Below are positions 7,572 through 15,375 of a DNA stretch of 64,000 nucleotides, one piece after another. Where the stretch lies: NCBI GenBank assembly GCA_963839515.1, contig CAWIVN010000023.1, positions 747,726 through 811,725 of the forward strand. Reading direction: 5' to 3'. Under the pieces are notes generated by a model that was not told the origin of the DNA, did not search any database, and saw nothing but the letters and a program-made list of their open reading frames with translations. The stretch is from Fredericiella sp963839515 (GTDB lineage Bacteria; Chloroflexota; Anaerolineae; Caldilineales; Caldilineaceae). The stretch's first letter is position 1. Each line of letters opens with the position of its first letter. The position numbers were made by a program, and so were the translations under genes.

Positions 7572-9065
7572 CTAATCTTCCACCAGTTTGGCGGCCAACT
7601 CATTTTCGTTGCTCTGCACTGGATAGATCTCTTCGACAATCCGGCCGCGGCGCATCAAAAGGATGCGGTTGCAGGTTTGCAGCAGTTCGGGTATATCGTC
7701 AGAGATGACGATCAACCCCATCCCCTGCTGTGCCAACTGTTTCATGATTTCATGGATTTCGTTCTTGGAGCCTACGTCTACGCCCATGGTCGGCCCGTTG
7801 AGCACGAGCAGCTTCGGCTTGGACGCCAACCACTTGGCCAGCACGACGCGCTGTTGGTTGCCGCCCGAGAGCGTGCGCACTGCCAATCCAGGATCGTTGG
7901 TCTTGATGCGTAGCGCTTTGACCCACTCGTCGATCTCGTCCGCCACTTGCTTATGGTCGGTCAGCCGCAGCCCGTTGCGCAGGCGATCCATGACGCGCAC
8001 GACGACATTTCTGCCGATCGACTGTTCCAGGAAAAGTCCCTCGGAAACGCGGTCTTCCGGGACATAGCCGATCCCGTGACCGATCGCATCCTGGATCGAG
8101 TGGATGCGCACGCCTTGGCCGTCGATGGCGATGCTGCCGCCGGTCGTAGGCAGCATGCCAAACAGTGCCAGTGCCACTTCCGTGCGGCCCGAGCCCAGCA
8201 ACCCGGTTACGCCCACGATCTCACCTGGGTAGACCACAAAGGAAACGTCCTCAAACACTCCCGTCGCGGCGAGGCCGGAAACTTGGATTAAGGGCGCAGC
8301 GTTGTCGGTAGGCGTGTAGGTAAATGTGCGTTCGCCGATTTCGTGCCCGGTCATCTCAAGCACGAGCCGCTTCTGGTCGTATTCGCCGACGGGCCCCTCG
8401 CTCACCTTGCGGCCGTTGCGCATGACGATCACCTGCTCGGAGATCTCCAGCACCTCGTTGAGCTTGTGGCTGACAAATAAGAAGGCGATACCCTGCTGGC
8501 GCAGACGATAGATGACTTCAAATAGCGCCCGTACCTCACGCTCGGTGAGCGCGCTGGTCGGCTCGTCCATGACGATCAAGCGCGCGTTTTGTCGCAGCGC
8601 CTTGGAGATGGCGATCAGCTGCTTGTTGGCCACTCCCATCTCTTCCACCGGCGCGTCCAGGTTCATATGCACGCCGATCTGCCCTAAGGCATCCGCTGCT
8701 ACACTGCGCACCTGGCCCCAGTTTACGAGGCGTTTCCCATCTGCAAGCTCTTCGTTGAGCGCGATGTTCTCCGCCACACTCAGGTTGGGAAAGAGCGAAA
8801 AATCCTGGTAAATGACCTGGATGCCGGAGCGAATCGCGTCGATCGGGCGGTAGGTGTGGTGCTCCTTGCCGCCGATGGCGATCGTGCCGCTGTCTGCGCT
8901 GTAAACACCGGCAATGACCTTGATCAGCGTTGATTTTCCACAGCCGTTCTCGCCCACCAGCGTGTAGATCTTACCCTGGTCAACGGCCAGGCTCACATCT
9001 TGCAAGGCCTTGACGCCGCCAAAGGACTTGCTGATATTGCTGAGTTGCAGAAGTTCGTTGGACAT
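7572..9065 (-). CDS. CUT2 sugar ABC transporter ATP-binding protein, two nucleotide-binding domains
   Basis: This 497-residue RbsA-like protein energises sugar uptake. The N-terminal domain has Walker A VGENGCGKST near residue 38 and Walker B RLIVMDEPTSAL. The C-terminal domain has a degenerate P-loop, TGLLGSGRTE, and the signature LSGGNQQRVVLAKW. Its Walker B reads LLVLNGPTMGVDVGSK, with Asn-Gly replacing the usual Asp-Glu, so the second site is probably catalytically weak or dead. The gene has no obvious Shine-Dalgarno. A 64-nt hairpin separates it from the binding-protein gene. Confidence 0.92.
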   Translation of the reverse strand: MSNELLQLSNISKSFGGVKALQDVSLAVDQGKIYTLVGENGCGKSTLIKVIAGVYSADSGTIAIGGKEHHTYRPIDAIRSGIQVIYQDFSLFPNLSVAENIALNEELADGKRLVNWGQVRSVAADALGQIGVHMNLDAPVEEMGVANKQLIAISKALRQNARLIVMDEPTSALTEREVRALFEVIYRLRQQGIAFLFVSHKLNEVLEISEQVIVMRNGRKVSEGPVGEYDQKRLVLEMTGHEIGERTFTYTPTDNAAPLIQVSGLAATGVFEDVSFVVYPGEIVGVTGLLGSGRTEVALALFGMLPTTGGSIAIDGQGVRIHSIQDAIGHGIGYVPEDRVSEGLFLEQSIGRNVVVRVMDRLRNGLRLTDHKQVADEIDEWVKALRIKTNDPGLAVRTLSGGNQQRVVLAKWLASKPKLLVLNGPTMGVDVGSKNEIHEIMKQLAQQGMGLIVISDDIPELLQTCNRILLMRRGRIVEEIYPVQSNENELAAKLVED

Positions 9066-9093
9066 AGGAGTGAGAGGGTGAGAGGAGGAGCAA

Positions 9094-9157
9094 GGGTATT
9101 AATGTCCCCGGGACCGGCGAACGCTTGCGTTCGCCGGTCCCGGGGACATTAATACCC
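9094..9157. repeat. 64-nt perfect hairpin downstream of the binding-protein gene
   Basis: Arms of 31 nt (9094-9124 and 9127-9157) around a 2-nt centre carry the family core AATGTCCCCGGGACC. Flanking GAGTGAGAGG and CCTCTCACTC extend the symmetry imperfectly to 9068-9167. It lies between the binding-protein stop and the ATPase start inside one operon. It may stabilise the upstream mRNA or partly terminate transcription; there is no T-run. Confidence 0.75.
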
Positions 9158-9173
9158 CTCTCACTCCATCATG

Positions 9174-10250
9174 CTAGAACGGATACTCGTCCTTGTTTTC
9201 GGCCGTCACGTCGACCCACGCCTGGCCGTAGAGGACGTTGCCGTCGCCGGTCAGTGCTTCATAGCCGGGCAGGCCCAGGTCGGCGCCCGCAGCAACCGTC
9301 TCGCCGCCGAGCTTCATCAGGGCGATCTTGTTGCAGGCTTCGCCGGCCACGGCTGGGTCCCAGAAGCTGATCAGGTCCACAGCGCCGGATTCGAGCAGAT
9401 CGCCTGCGATCGATGGCAGGCTGGTGCCGACGACGAAGGTCTGGTCCTGGAGGCCGGCCTCTTCGATGGCCTGGCCGATGCCGGCCACGTCAGTGGAGGC
9501 GCTGCCCTGGAAGCCCTTGATATTCGGATACGCCTTGAGCAATTCCTTGGTCTTTTCGTAGGCGTTCTTGGAATCGTCAAAGGTCTCGTTCTTGTCGCCC
9601 ACCAGCTTCATGTTCGGGTAGGCTTCCTGCTGGCGAGCGATGCCGCCGTCCACCCACTCATTGTGCGTCTTGGAGGAGAGGCTACCCACGAACACGGCAT
9701 ACTCGCCCTCTTCGCCCATCATCTTGGCCAGGTGGTCCATGAGGTGCGCGCCGTAGCCGACGTTATCAAAGGCCTCGATGTCGTAGTCCATGTTCTGCTG
9801 GTTGGAGGCTTCGTGCGTGACGACGGTGATGCCGGCGTCCATTGCCTTCTTAAGAACTGGATCCAACTGCTCGGGCGACATGGGAACCACACACAGGGCG
9901 TCTACGCCTTGGGCGATCAGGTCTTCAATCATCGGGATCTGCAGCGCCGCGTCCGCCTGGTCAGGGCCGACGAGCGACGCCTTGACGCCGGTCTCCTCGC
10001 CGAACTTGGCAACGCCTTCTTCCATGCGATTGAACCAGTTGATGCCGGCAATCTTGACGACGGTCACGAACTCTTTGTCGGCGTTGGCTGCGGTATCAGC
10101 TGCGGGTGCCGCAGTTGTTTCACCAGCCGCCTCAGCGGTCGCCGTTGTCTCGCTTGCCGCCGGCGCTTGTGCCGCGGGAGGAGCCGCGCATGCTGCAATC
10201 AGCCCGGTCAGCAGTACAACCAACGCAAACAGATACATCTGCTTCTTCAT
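9174..10250 (-). CDS. Sugar ABC transporter substrate-binding lipoprotein (RhaS/LsrB-like)
   Basis: This 358-residue periplasmic-binding-protein-like lipoprotein has the signal peptide KKQMYLFALVVLLTGLIAAC with lipobox IAAC, then an Ala/Thr/Glu-rich linker. The mature domain begins EFVTVVKIAGINWFNRMEEG. It contains FQGSASTDVAGIGQAIEEAG and FWDPAVAGEACNKIALMKLG, segments characteristic of the rhamnose/autoinducer-2 binding subgroup. The ATG at 10250 has AGGAGA upstream; a longer frame to 10286 lacks support. It delivers ligand to the two permeases and ATPase downstream. The ligand may be a rhamnose-like sugar, a polyol or a linear tetrose/pentose derivative. Confidence 0.9.
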   Translation of the reverse strand: MKKQMYLFALVVLLTGLIAACAAPPAAQAPAASETTATAEAAGETTAAPAADTAANADKEFVTVVKIAGINWFNRMEEGVAKFGEETGVKASLVGPDQADAALQIPMIEDLIAQGVDALCVVPMSPEQLDPVLKKAMDAGITVVTHEASNQQNMDYDIEAFDNVGYGAHLMDHLAKMMGEEGEYAVFVGSLSSKTHNEWVDGGIARQQEAYPNMKLVGDKNETFDDSKNAYEKTKELLKAYPNIKGFQGSASTDVAGIGQAIEEAGLQDQTFVVGTSLPSIAGDLLESGAVDLISFWDPAVAGEACNKIALMKLGGETVAAGADLGLPGYEALTGDGNVLYGQAWVDVTAENKDEYPF

Positions 10251-10341
10251 GAATGGTTTCTCCTGTTTAGTCGTTACGAACACCATAAATCATTCAACGG
10301 AACCACACAGGTACAACCCCATGCGGCCTGGCGTTGAATTT

Positions 10342-10971
10342 CTACCCTACCAATGCGTCGAGGATGATGACGAACGCCTCGCAGCCAGGATCCACCTGGC
10401 CTTCGGTACGCTCACCCACCCACCCGGCGCGACCAATCTTGCTGCGCAACGGCGTCACGCTGTCGCGGCCGGCCTTTGCCGCAGCCAATGCCGCTTGCCC
10501 GGCTTCTTGCGGCGATTTGCCTTCCGCCACTGCCTGGACAAACGCTTCTGCGGCCGGGTGCATGGCGTCGATTACGGTCTTGTCACCCGGCTGCGCCTTG
10601 CCTCGCTCCTGGACGCCGGCATCGGCGGCGCGAAAAAAGGTCGCCAGATCCTCGGCCGACCACTCGTTGGTGCCGGTCACGGCCTTGCCCCCGCGCATCA
10701 ACGCAGTGGCCAGCAGGGTGCCGAACGAGGAAGACCCGGCCTTGTTGGCCGCCATACCCGCCTTGCCCAGCCACTTACCGAGATCGCCGTCTACAGGCGT
10801 GCTGTCGGCATATTCCACCAGCGCCTGCCCGATCTTGCTCAACGTGATGCCCAGGTCGCCGTCGCCCATGGCCTGGTCCAGCGCCGTCAACTGCTCTTCG
10901 TGGTTGACGACCGCCCAGCCGGCACGGCGCACGGCGCCGACCACGGCCTGCTCGCCAATAATTGCGCTCAT
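10342..10971 (-). CDS. dhaL: DhaL-like kinase subunit (ATP-binding)
   Basis: This 209-residue protein matches the DhaL domain that binds ADP/ATP-Mg in dihydroxyacetone-type kinases. The Asp-rich metal motif AMGDGDLGITLSKIG lies near residue 35. The helical bundle with KAGSSSFGTLLATALMRGGKAV and GDKTVIDAMHPAAEAF follows. The ATG at 10971 has AGGGATAGGA upstream and lies 5 nt past the DhaK stop, so the two are coupled. No phosphotransferase DhaM gene is nearby, so ATP is the probable phosphate donor. Relatives in ABC-transporter operons act on erythrulose and other ketoses. Confidence 0.88.
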   Translation of the reverse strand: MSAIIGEQAVVGAVRRAGWAVVNHEEQLTALDQAMGDGDLGITLSKIGQALVEYADSTPVDGDLGKWLGKAGMAANKAGSSSFGTLLATALMRGGKAVTGTNEWSAEDLATFFRAADAGVQERGKAQPGDKTVIDAMHPAAEAFVQAVAEGKSPQEAGQAALAAAKAGRDSVTPLRSKIGRAGWVGERTEGQVDPGCEAFVIILDALVG

Positions 10972-10975
10972 AATC

Positions 10976-11975
10976 CTATCCCTGTACAAAGAAGGGCGTG
11001 CGCGCCGGGTGGTCAAGCAGCGCCGCCAACTCGTCGTCCAGCCGGAACAGTGTGAGCGACGCGCCTGCCATCTCCATCGAAGTGGCGTATTCGCCTACAT
11101 AGGCTCGGTGCACGTCGATGCCGCGCCCGGCAAGGATGTCGTGCACCTTGCGGTAGATGATGTACAGCTCCTCGGGTGGCGTGGCGCCCAATCCGTTGAC
11201 CATCACGGCCAGCCGGTCGCCTGCCGCCGGCTGCAGGTCGTCGAGGATCGCCGTCGTCATGCGTTCAGTGATCTCGTCTGCGGTCTGCAGCTTTTCGCGT
11301 TTCATGCCCGGCTCGCCATGGATGCCCATACCGATCTCCATCTCATCTTCGCCAATGGTAAAGGTCGGCTTGCCCGCGCGGCACCGTGCAAGGCGAAAGC
11401 GCCACGCCCATCGTGCGGATGTTGGCCAGCGCCTTTTCGGTCACCACCACCACTTCGTCCAGCGAGCCACCCTGGTCGGCCTTGGCGCCGCCGATTTTAA
11501 AGGCAAAAACCATACCGGCCACGCCGCGCCGGCGTCCGGCTTCGGGGGGCGGCGCCGAGGCTACGTCGTCCTTTACCAACACGGTGCGGACCTCGATGTC
11601 GTCAAACGAGGCCATCTCGGTGGCCATGTCGAAGTTCATGACGTCGCCGCCATAGTTGCCGTAGATGTAGACCACGCCCTTGCCGCCATGGATACGTTTG
11701 GTGACTTCCAGCATCTGGTCGGCCGAGGGGGAAGCGAATACATCGCCCACGGCGCAGCCGTCGAGCATGCCCTTGCCCACATAGCCCAGGAAGACGGGCA
11801 GGTGGCCCGAGCCGCCGCCGGTGGCCAGCGCGACCTTGTCTTGCACCGGCGAGTCGGCGCGTACGATGCAGTGCACGTCGTCGCCTGCATAGGCAAGCTG
11901 GTCGGGGTGTGCCTTGAGCAGACCGTCAAGCATCTCGGGCACAAAATCCGCCGCCTGGTTGAGAATCTTTTTCAT
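10976..11975 (-). pseudogene. dhaK: DhaK-like kinase subunit, interrupted by a frameshift
   Basis: Two frames together encode one DhaK of about 330 residues. The N-terminal part (11975 to about 11380) has GGGSGHLPVFLGYVG, with a substrate His, and NYGGDVMNFDMATEM. It then leaves frame at CTVPR; its shifted continuation ends at 11343. The second frame resumes with GKPTFTIGEDEMEIGMG followed by IHGEPG, which carries the His that covalently binds the ketose, and stops at 10976. The break lies in a CG-repeat tract near 11380, where two bases appear to be missing relative to the usual VPxAGKPTF. All active-site motifs are intact, so a sequencing error or a very recent mutation is as likely as true loss. 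Confidence 0.8.
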
Positions 11976-12135
11976 GCCTCAGCTCCTGCAACAGGGTTGG
12001 AGTGAATGGTTATATAGAACGACAGCACGCCACCGGCGAGACAATGCGGGACAGGGATGCCGCACGCGCGTTACCGCTATGTCAGATCTTGGGATATTGT
12101 TCAAGGTACGCACAACTGCGCAATGGGTCGGTAAT

Positions 12136-12165
12136 ACTATACATGATCCCCACCCAACGCGCCAA
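12136..12165 (-). promoter_or_regulatory. Probable promoter of the dhaK-dhaL-transporter operon
   Basis: On the minus strand there is TTGGCG (12165-12160), an 18-nt spacer and TATAGT (12141-12136). It lies in the 240-nt gap between the dehydratase stop and dhaK, so the kinase and transporter genes can be transcribed independently of the upstream catabolic genes. Confidence 0.45.
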
Positions 12166-12182
12166 TTGTGCGCGCGTCTCTT

Positions 12183-12215
12183 ATGTCCCCGGGACCTCTC
12201 AGGTCCCGGGGACAT
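12183..12215. repeat. Palindrome of the ATGTCCCCGGGAC family
   Basis: Arms ATGTCCCCGGGACCT (12183-12197) and complement (12201-12215) enclose CTC. It abuts the dehydratase stop codon at 12216-12218, so it is the first structure in the 3' untranslated region of that gene. No T-run follows. Confidence 0.75.
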
Positions 12216-13907
12216 CTAGCCCTGAAGGAAGTCGAAGTCCGCGCCCAAATTTACTTGCTGGCAGTGACTTTGGTAGAGGGCTTCATAGCCACGGGTGAAG
12301 CGCTGTATGGCCGGGGGCAGTGCTGCTCGCCGCCGCGCCAGTTCTTCGTCGTCGACGTGGAGCGTCAACTCGCGGCGGTCGACACACAGCTCGACCAGGT
12401 CGCCGTTGCGCACGAGCCCGAGGGGACCGCCTACTGCAGCTTCCGGCGCAACATGCAACACAACTGTGCCGAAGGCGGTGCCGCTCATGCGGGCGTCGGA
12501 GATGCGCACCATATCCGTTATGCCGGCTGTGGCCAACTGCTTGGGGATCGGCAGATAGCCTGCTTCGGGCATGCCCGGCCCGCCCAATGGCCCCGCATTT
12601 TGCAGGATGAGGAAATCGTCCGGCGTCACGTCCAGGTCAGGGCTGTCGATGCGTGCGGCCATGTCTGCCAGCGACGTGAAGACGACGGCGCGCCCACGCT
12701 TGTTGAGCAGCGCCGGCGTGGCGGTTGACCGCTTGATGACGGCCCCGTCCGGCGCCAGGTTGCCCCTGAGCACGACCAGGCCGCCTTCGGGCTGCAGCGG
12801 CGCCGCAGCGGGACGGATCACGTTTTGCCAGGTGGGAAAAGTATAGGTCTCGTCGAGAATCTCGCGCCAGGTCTGGCCGGCGACCGTCAGCTCGTCAAGC
12901 TGCAGCAGGTCCTGAATCTCGTGTAGCAGCACGCGCATCCCACCGGCGCGATGAAAATCCTCCATGTAGCCGTCGCCGGTAGGTTTCAGATCCACCAGCA
13001 GCGGCGTCGTCGCCGCAAGTTCGTTGAGCCGGTCCAACTCCAGCTTAATGCCCAGCCGCCCGGCAATGGCGGTGAGATGGATGATGCCGTTGGTCGAGCC
13101 GCCGATCGCTTGCAGCACGCGCAGGGCATTTTCGAAGGCACCCGGCGTCAGGATCTTTTGCGGCGTGAGTCCCAGTTCGATCAGGCGCATGGCCTGCTTG
13201 CCGCTCTTCTCGGCGTTGCGCAGGCGGTCGGCATAGACGGCCGGGATTGAGGCCCCGCCGGGCAGCATCATGCCAAGCGCCTCGATTACGCAAGCCATGG
13301 TGCTGGCCGTGCCCATTACGCTGCAGGTGCCTGGTGTCGCCGCCAGCTGTCCTTCCACTTGGTCGATCTGCTCGCGGCTGATCTCATTGCGCCGATAGCG
13401 CGCCCAGAAGCGGCGGCAGTCCGTGCAGGCCCCCAGCCGCTCGCCTTCGTACTGGCTGGTTAACATGGGACCGGCGGCCACGACGATCGCCGGCAGGCCG
13501 GCGCTGGCGGCGCCCATCAGCAGGGCCGGCAGCGTCTTATCGCACCCGCCGGTCAGTACCACGGCGTCGAGGGGCTGGGCGCGGATCATAGACTCGGCGT
13601 CCATCGACATCAGGTTGCGATACAGCATGCTGGTAGGCGCCAGAAAGACCTCGCCCAGCGAGATCGTGGGGAACTCCAGCGGCAGGCCACCTGCCTGCCA
13701 GACGCCGCGCTTGACGGCATCGACCAGCTGCGGGAAATGGCGGTGGCAGTTATTTAGCTCGCTGTAGGTGTTGATAATCCCCACGATCGGCTTGCCGAGC
13801 GCCTCATCGCCAAAGCCCATCGCTTTGGCGAACGACCGGCGCAGGTAGAGCGCAAATTCCTTGTCGCCATATTCGGTGAGGTTGTTGGCCAGACCCTGAA
13901 CTGCCAT
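12216..13907 (-). CDS. IlvD/Edd family dehydratase
   Basis: This 563-residue iron-sulfur dehydratase removes water from a 2,3-dihydroxy acid to give a 2-keto-3-deoxy acid. Cluster and Mg ligands are visible: TGGCDKTLPALLMG (near 120), LGACTDCRRFWARYR (near 160) and PGTCSVMGTASTMACV (near 193). The C-terminal half has VVLRGNLAPDGAVIKRS, LQNAGPLGGPGMPEAG, ISDARMSGTAFGTVVLHVAPEAAVGG. With no branched-chain pathway genes nearby but an aldehyde dehydrogenase and sugar transporter, a sugar-acid dehydratase (arabinonate, xylonate or similar) is more likely than biosynthetic IlvD. Confidence 0.9.
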   Translation of the reverse strand: MAVQGLANNLTEYGDKEFALYLRRSFAKAMGFGDEALGKPIVGIINTYSELNNCHRHFPQLVDAVKRGVWQAGGLPLEFPTISLGEVFLAPTSMLYRNLMSMDAESMIRAQPLDAVVLTGGCDKTLPALLMGAASAGLPAIVVAAGPMLTSQYEGERLGACTDCRRFWARYRRNEISREQIDQVEGQLAATPGTCSVMGTASTMACVIEALGMMLPGGASIPAVYADRLRNAEKSGKQAMRLIELGLTPQKILTPGAFENALRVLQAIGGSTNGIIHLTAIAGRLGIKLELDRLNELAATTPLLVDLKPTGDGYMEDFHRAGGMRVLLHEIQDLLQLDELTVAGQTWREILDETYTFPTWQNVIRPAAAPLQPEGGLVVLRGNLAPDGAVIKRSTATPALLNKRGRAVVFTSLADMAARIDSPDLDVTPDDFLILQNAGPLGGPGMPEAGYLPIPKQLATAGITDMVRISDARMSGTAFGTVVLHVAPEAAVGGPLGLVRNGDLVELCVDRRELTLHVDDEELARRRAALPPAIQRFTRGYEALYQSHCQQVNLGADFDFLQG

Positions 13908-13942
13908 GGCTTGTTCGATATCCTTGCTAGCGTGTCGATGCT

Positions 13943-15373
13943 CTAGATTCCCAGTGAGACGAACTTGGTGTCCATGTACTCGTGGAGGCCTTCCACGGAC
14001 CCTTCACGGCCGAAACCGCTCTGCTTGACGCCGCCGAAGGGCGCCTCAGCCGTCGCCGGTGTCATGTCGTTGACGCCGACGATGCCAAACTTGAGTCCTT
14101 CATAGGCGCGCACGGCCGTGCTCATATCTTTTGTCAGCACGTAGGCAGCCAGGCCATAGGGCGTCGAGTTTGCCTGCCGCAGCGCCTCGTCTATCCCATC
14201 AAATTGGTTTAGCAGCATGATCGGGCCGAACGTCTCCTCCTGCATGGCGCGCATGCCGGTCGAGAGGTTCGTGAGCAGTGTCGGCGTATAGAAAAAGCCG
14301 CGATCAAGATGAGCGGGAGGTGCGCCGCCGGTGACGACTTCGGCGCCCTTCTGTACGGCATCGGCGACAAAACCGGCAATGCGGTCGCGCGCCGCAGCCG
14401 TAACCAAGGGGCCAGTCGTCACCTGTGGCTCCAACCCGGGGCCGACGACAAGCGCGCCGATGAGCGAGCGGCTTGCCTCGACAAACTCCTCGGCGACGGC
14501 GCGGTGGACGTAGAAGCGGCTGGGCGAGATGCACACCTGGCCGTTGTTGCGGAACTTGGCCGCGACCGCCACCTTGGCCACCGCTTCCACGTCTACGTCC
14601 GGGAAGACCAGCACCGGGGCACTGCCGCCCAGCTCCAGCGACAGGCGCTTGATGCCGTCGGCGGCGTTGCGCATCAATAGTTTTCCGACTGCCTGCGAAC
14701 CTGTAAAGCTCAGCTTGTCCACCAGCGGCGAGCGCAGCATGGCCTCGCCCATCGGACTGGGCGCGCCGTTGACCAGGTTGAGGACACCGGCGGGGAGTCC
14801 GGCTTCTTCTAGAACATTGACCAGCGCCATGGCGCACATGGGTGTGAGTTCGCTGGGGCGCGCGACGACAGTGCAGCCGGCCGCCAATGCTGCCGACCAT
14901 TTGCGTGCCGACAGGTAGGCGGGAAAATTCCAGGCCGTAATTGTCGCCACCACGCCCACGGGCATCGGCAGCGACAGCAGCCGCTTGTTGGCGCGCCGCG
15001 GCGGGATCATGCGCCCGTAGGCGCGCTTGCCCTCTTCGGCGAACCAGTCAAACAAGTCGGCGCAGGCTGTCCACTCGCCGCGTGCTTCGGCCAACGGCTT
15101 GCCGCACTCGCGCGTCATGATCGGCGCCAGTTCGTCCAATCGACTGTAGAGCAGGTCTGCCGCACGTCGGAGGATGGCGCCGCGCTCGTAGGCGGTCATG
15201 GCCGCCCACTGCGGCTGCGCCCGGGCTGCCGCCGCAATGGCATCCTCTGCGTCGGCGGCGTCGCCAAATGGCACTGCCTGAATCGTCTCCTCCGTGGCCG
15301 GGTCAATCACCTTCCAGGAGCCGCCATTGCGTGCATCCACCCAATGGCCGTCGATGTACATGCGATAGTTCAT
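13943..15373 (-). CDS. NAD(P)-dependent aldehyde dehydrogenase
   Basis: This 476-residue enzyme of the succinate-semialdehyde/glycolaldehyde dehydrogenase type oxidises an aldehyde to an acid. Visible motifs are ITAWNFPAYLSARKWSAALAAG (near residue 146), FTGSQAVGKLLM, the general-base Glu in LSLELGGSAPVLVFPD and the catalytic Cys in FRNNGQVCISPSRFYV. The C-terminus has PFGGVKQSGFGREGSVEGLHEYMDTKFV. AGAGGTAA precedes the ATG. Two nucleotides separate it from the ThDP enzyme, so they are co-translated. In the presumed pathway it would oxidise a semialdehyde derived from the 2-keto-3-deoxy acid. Confidence 0.92.
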   Translation of the reverse strand: MNYRMYIDGHWVDARNGGSWKVIDPATEETIQAVPFGDAADAEDAIAAAARAQPQWAAMTAYERGAILRRAADLLYSRLDELAPIMTRECGKPLAEARGEWTACADLFDWFAEEGKRAYGRMIPPRRANKRLLSLPMPVGVVATITAWNFPAYLSARKWSAALAAGCTVVARPSELTPMCAMALVNVLEEAGLPAGVLNLVNGAPSPMGEAMLRSPLVDKLSFTGSQAVGKLLMRNAADGIKRLSLELGGSAPVLVFPDVDVEAVAKVAVAAKFRNNGQVCISPSRFYVHRAVAEEFVEASRSLIGALVVGPGLEPQVTTGPLVTAAARDRIAGFVADAVQKGAEVVTGGAPPAHLDRGFFYTPTLLTNLSTGMRAMQEETFGPIMLLNQFDGIDEALRQANSTPYGLAAYVLTKDMSTAVRAYEGLKFGIVGVNDMTPATAEAPFGGVKQSGFGREGSVEGLHEYMDTKFVSLGI

Positions 15374-15375
15374 GG

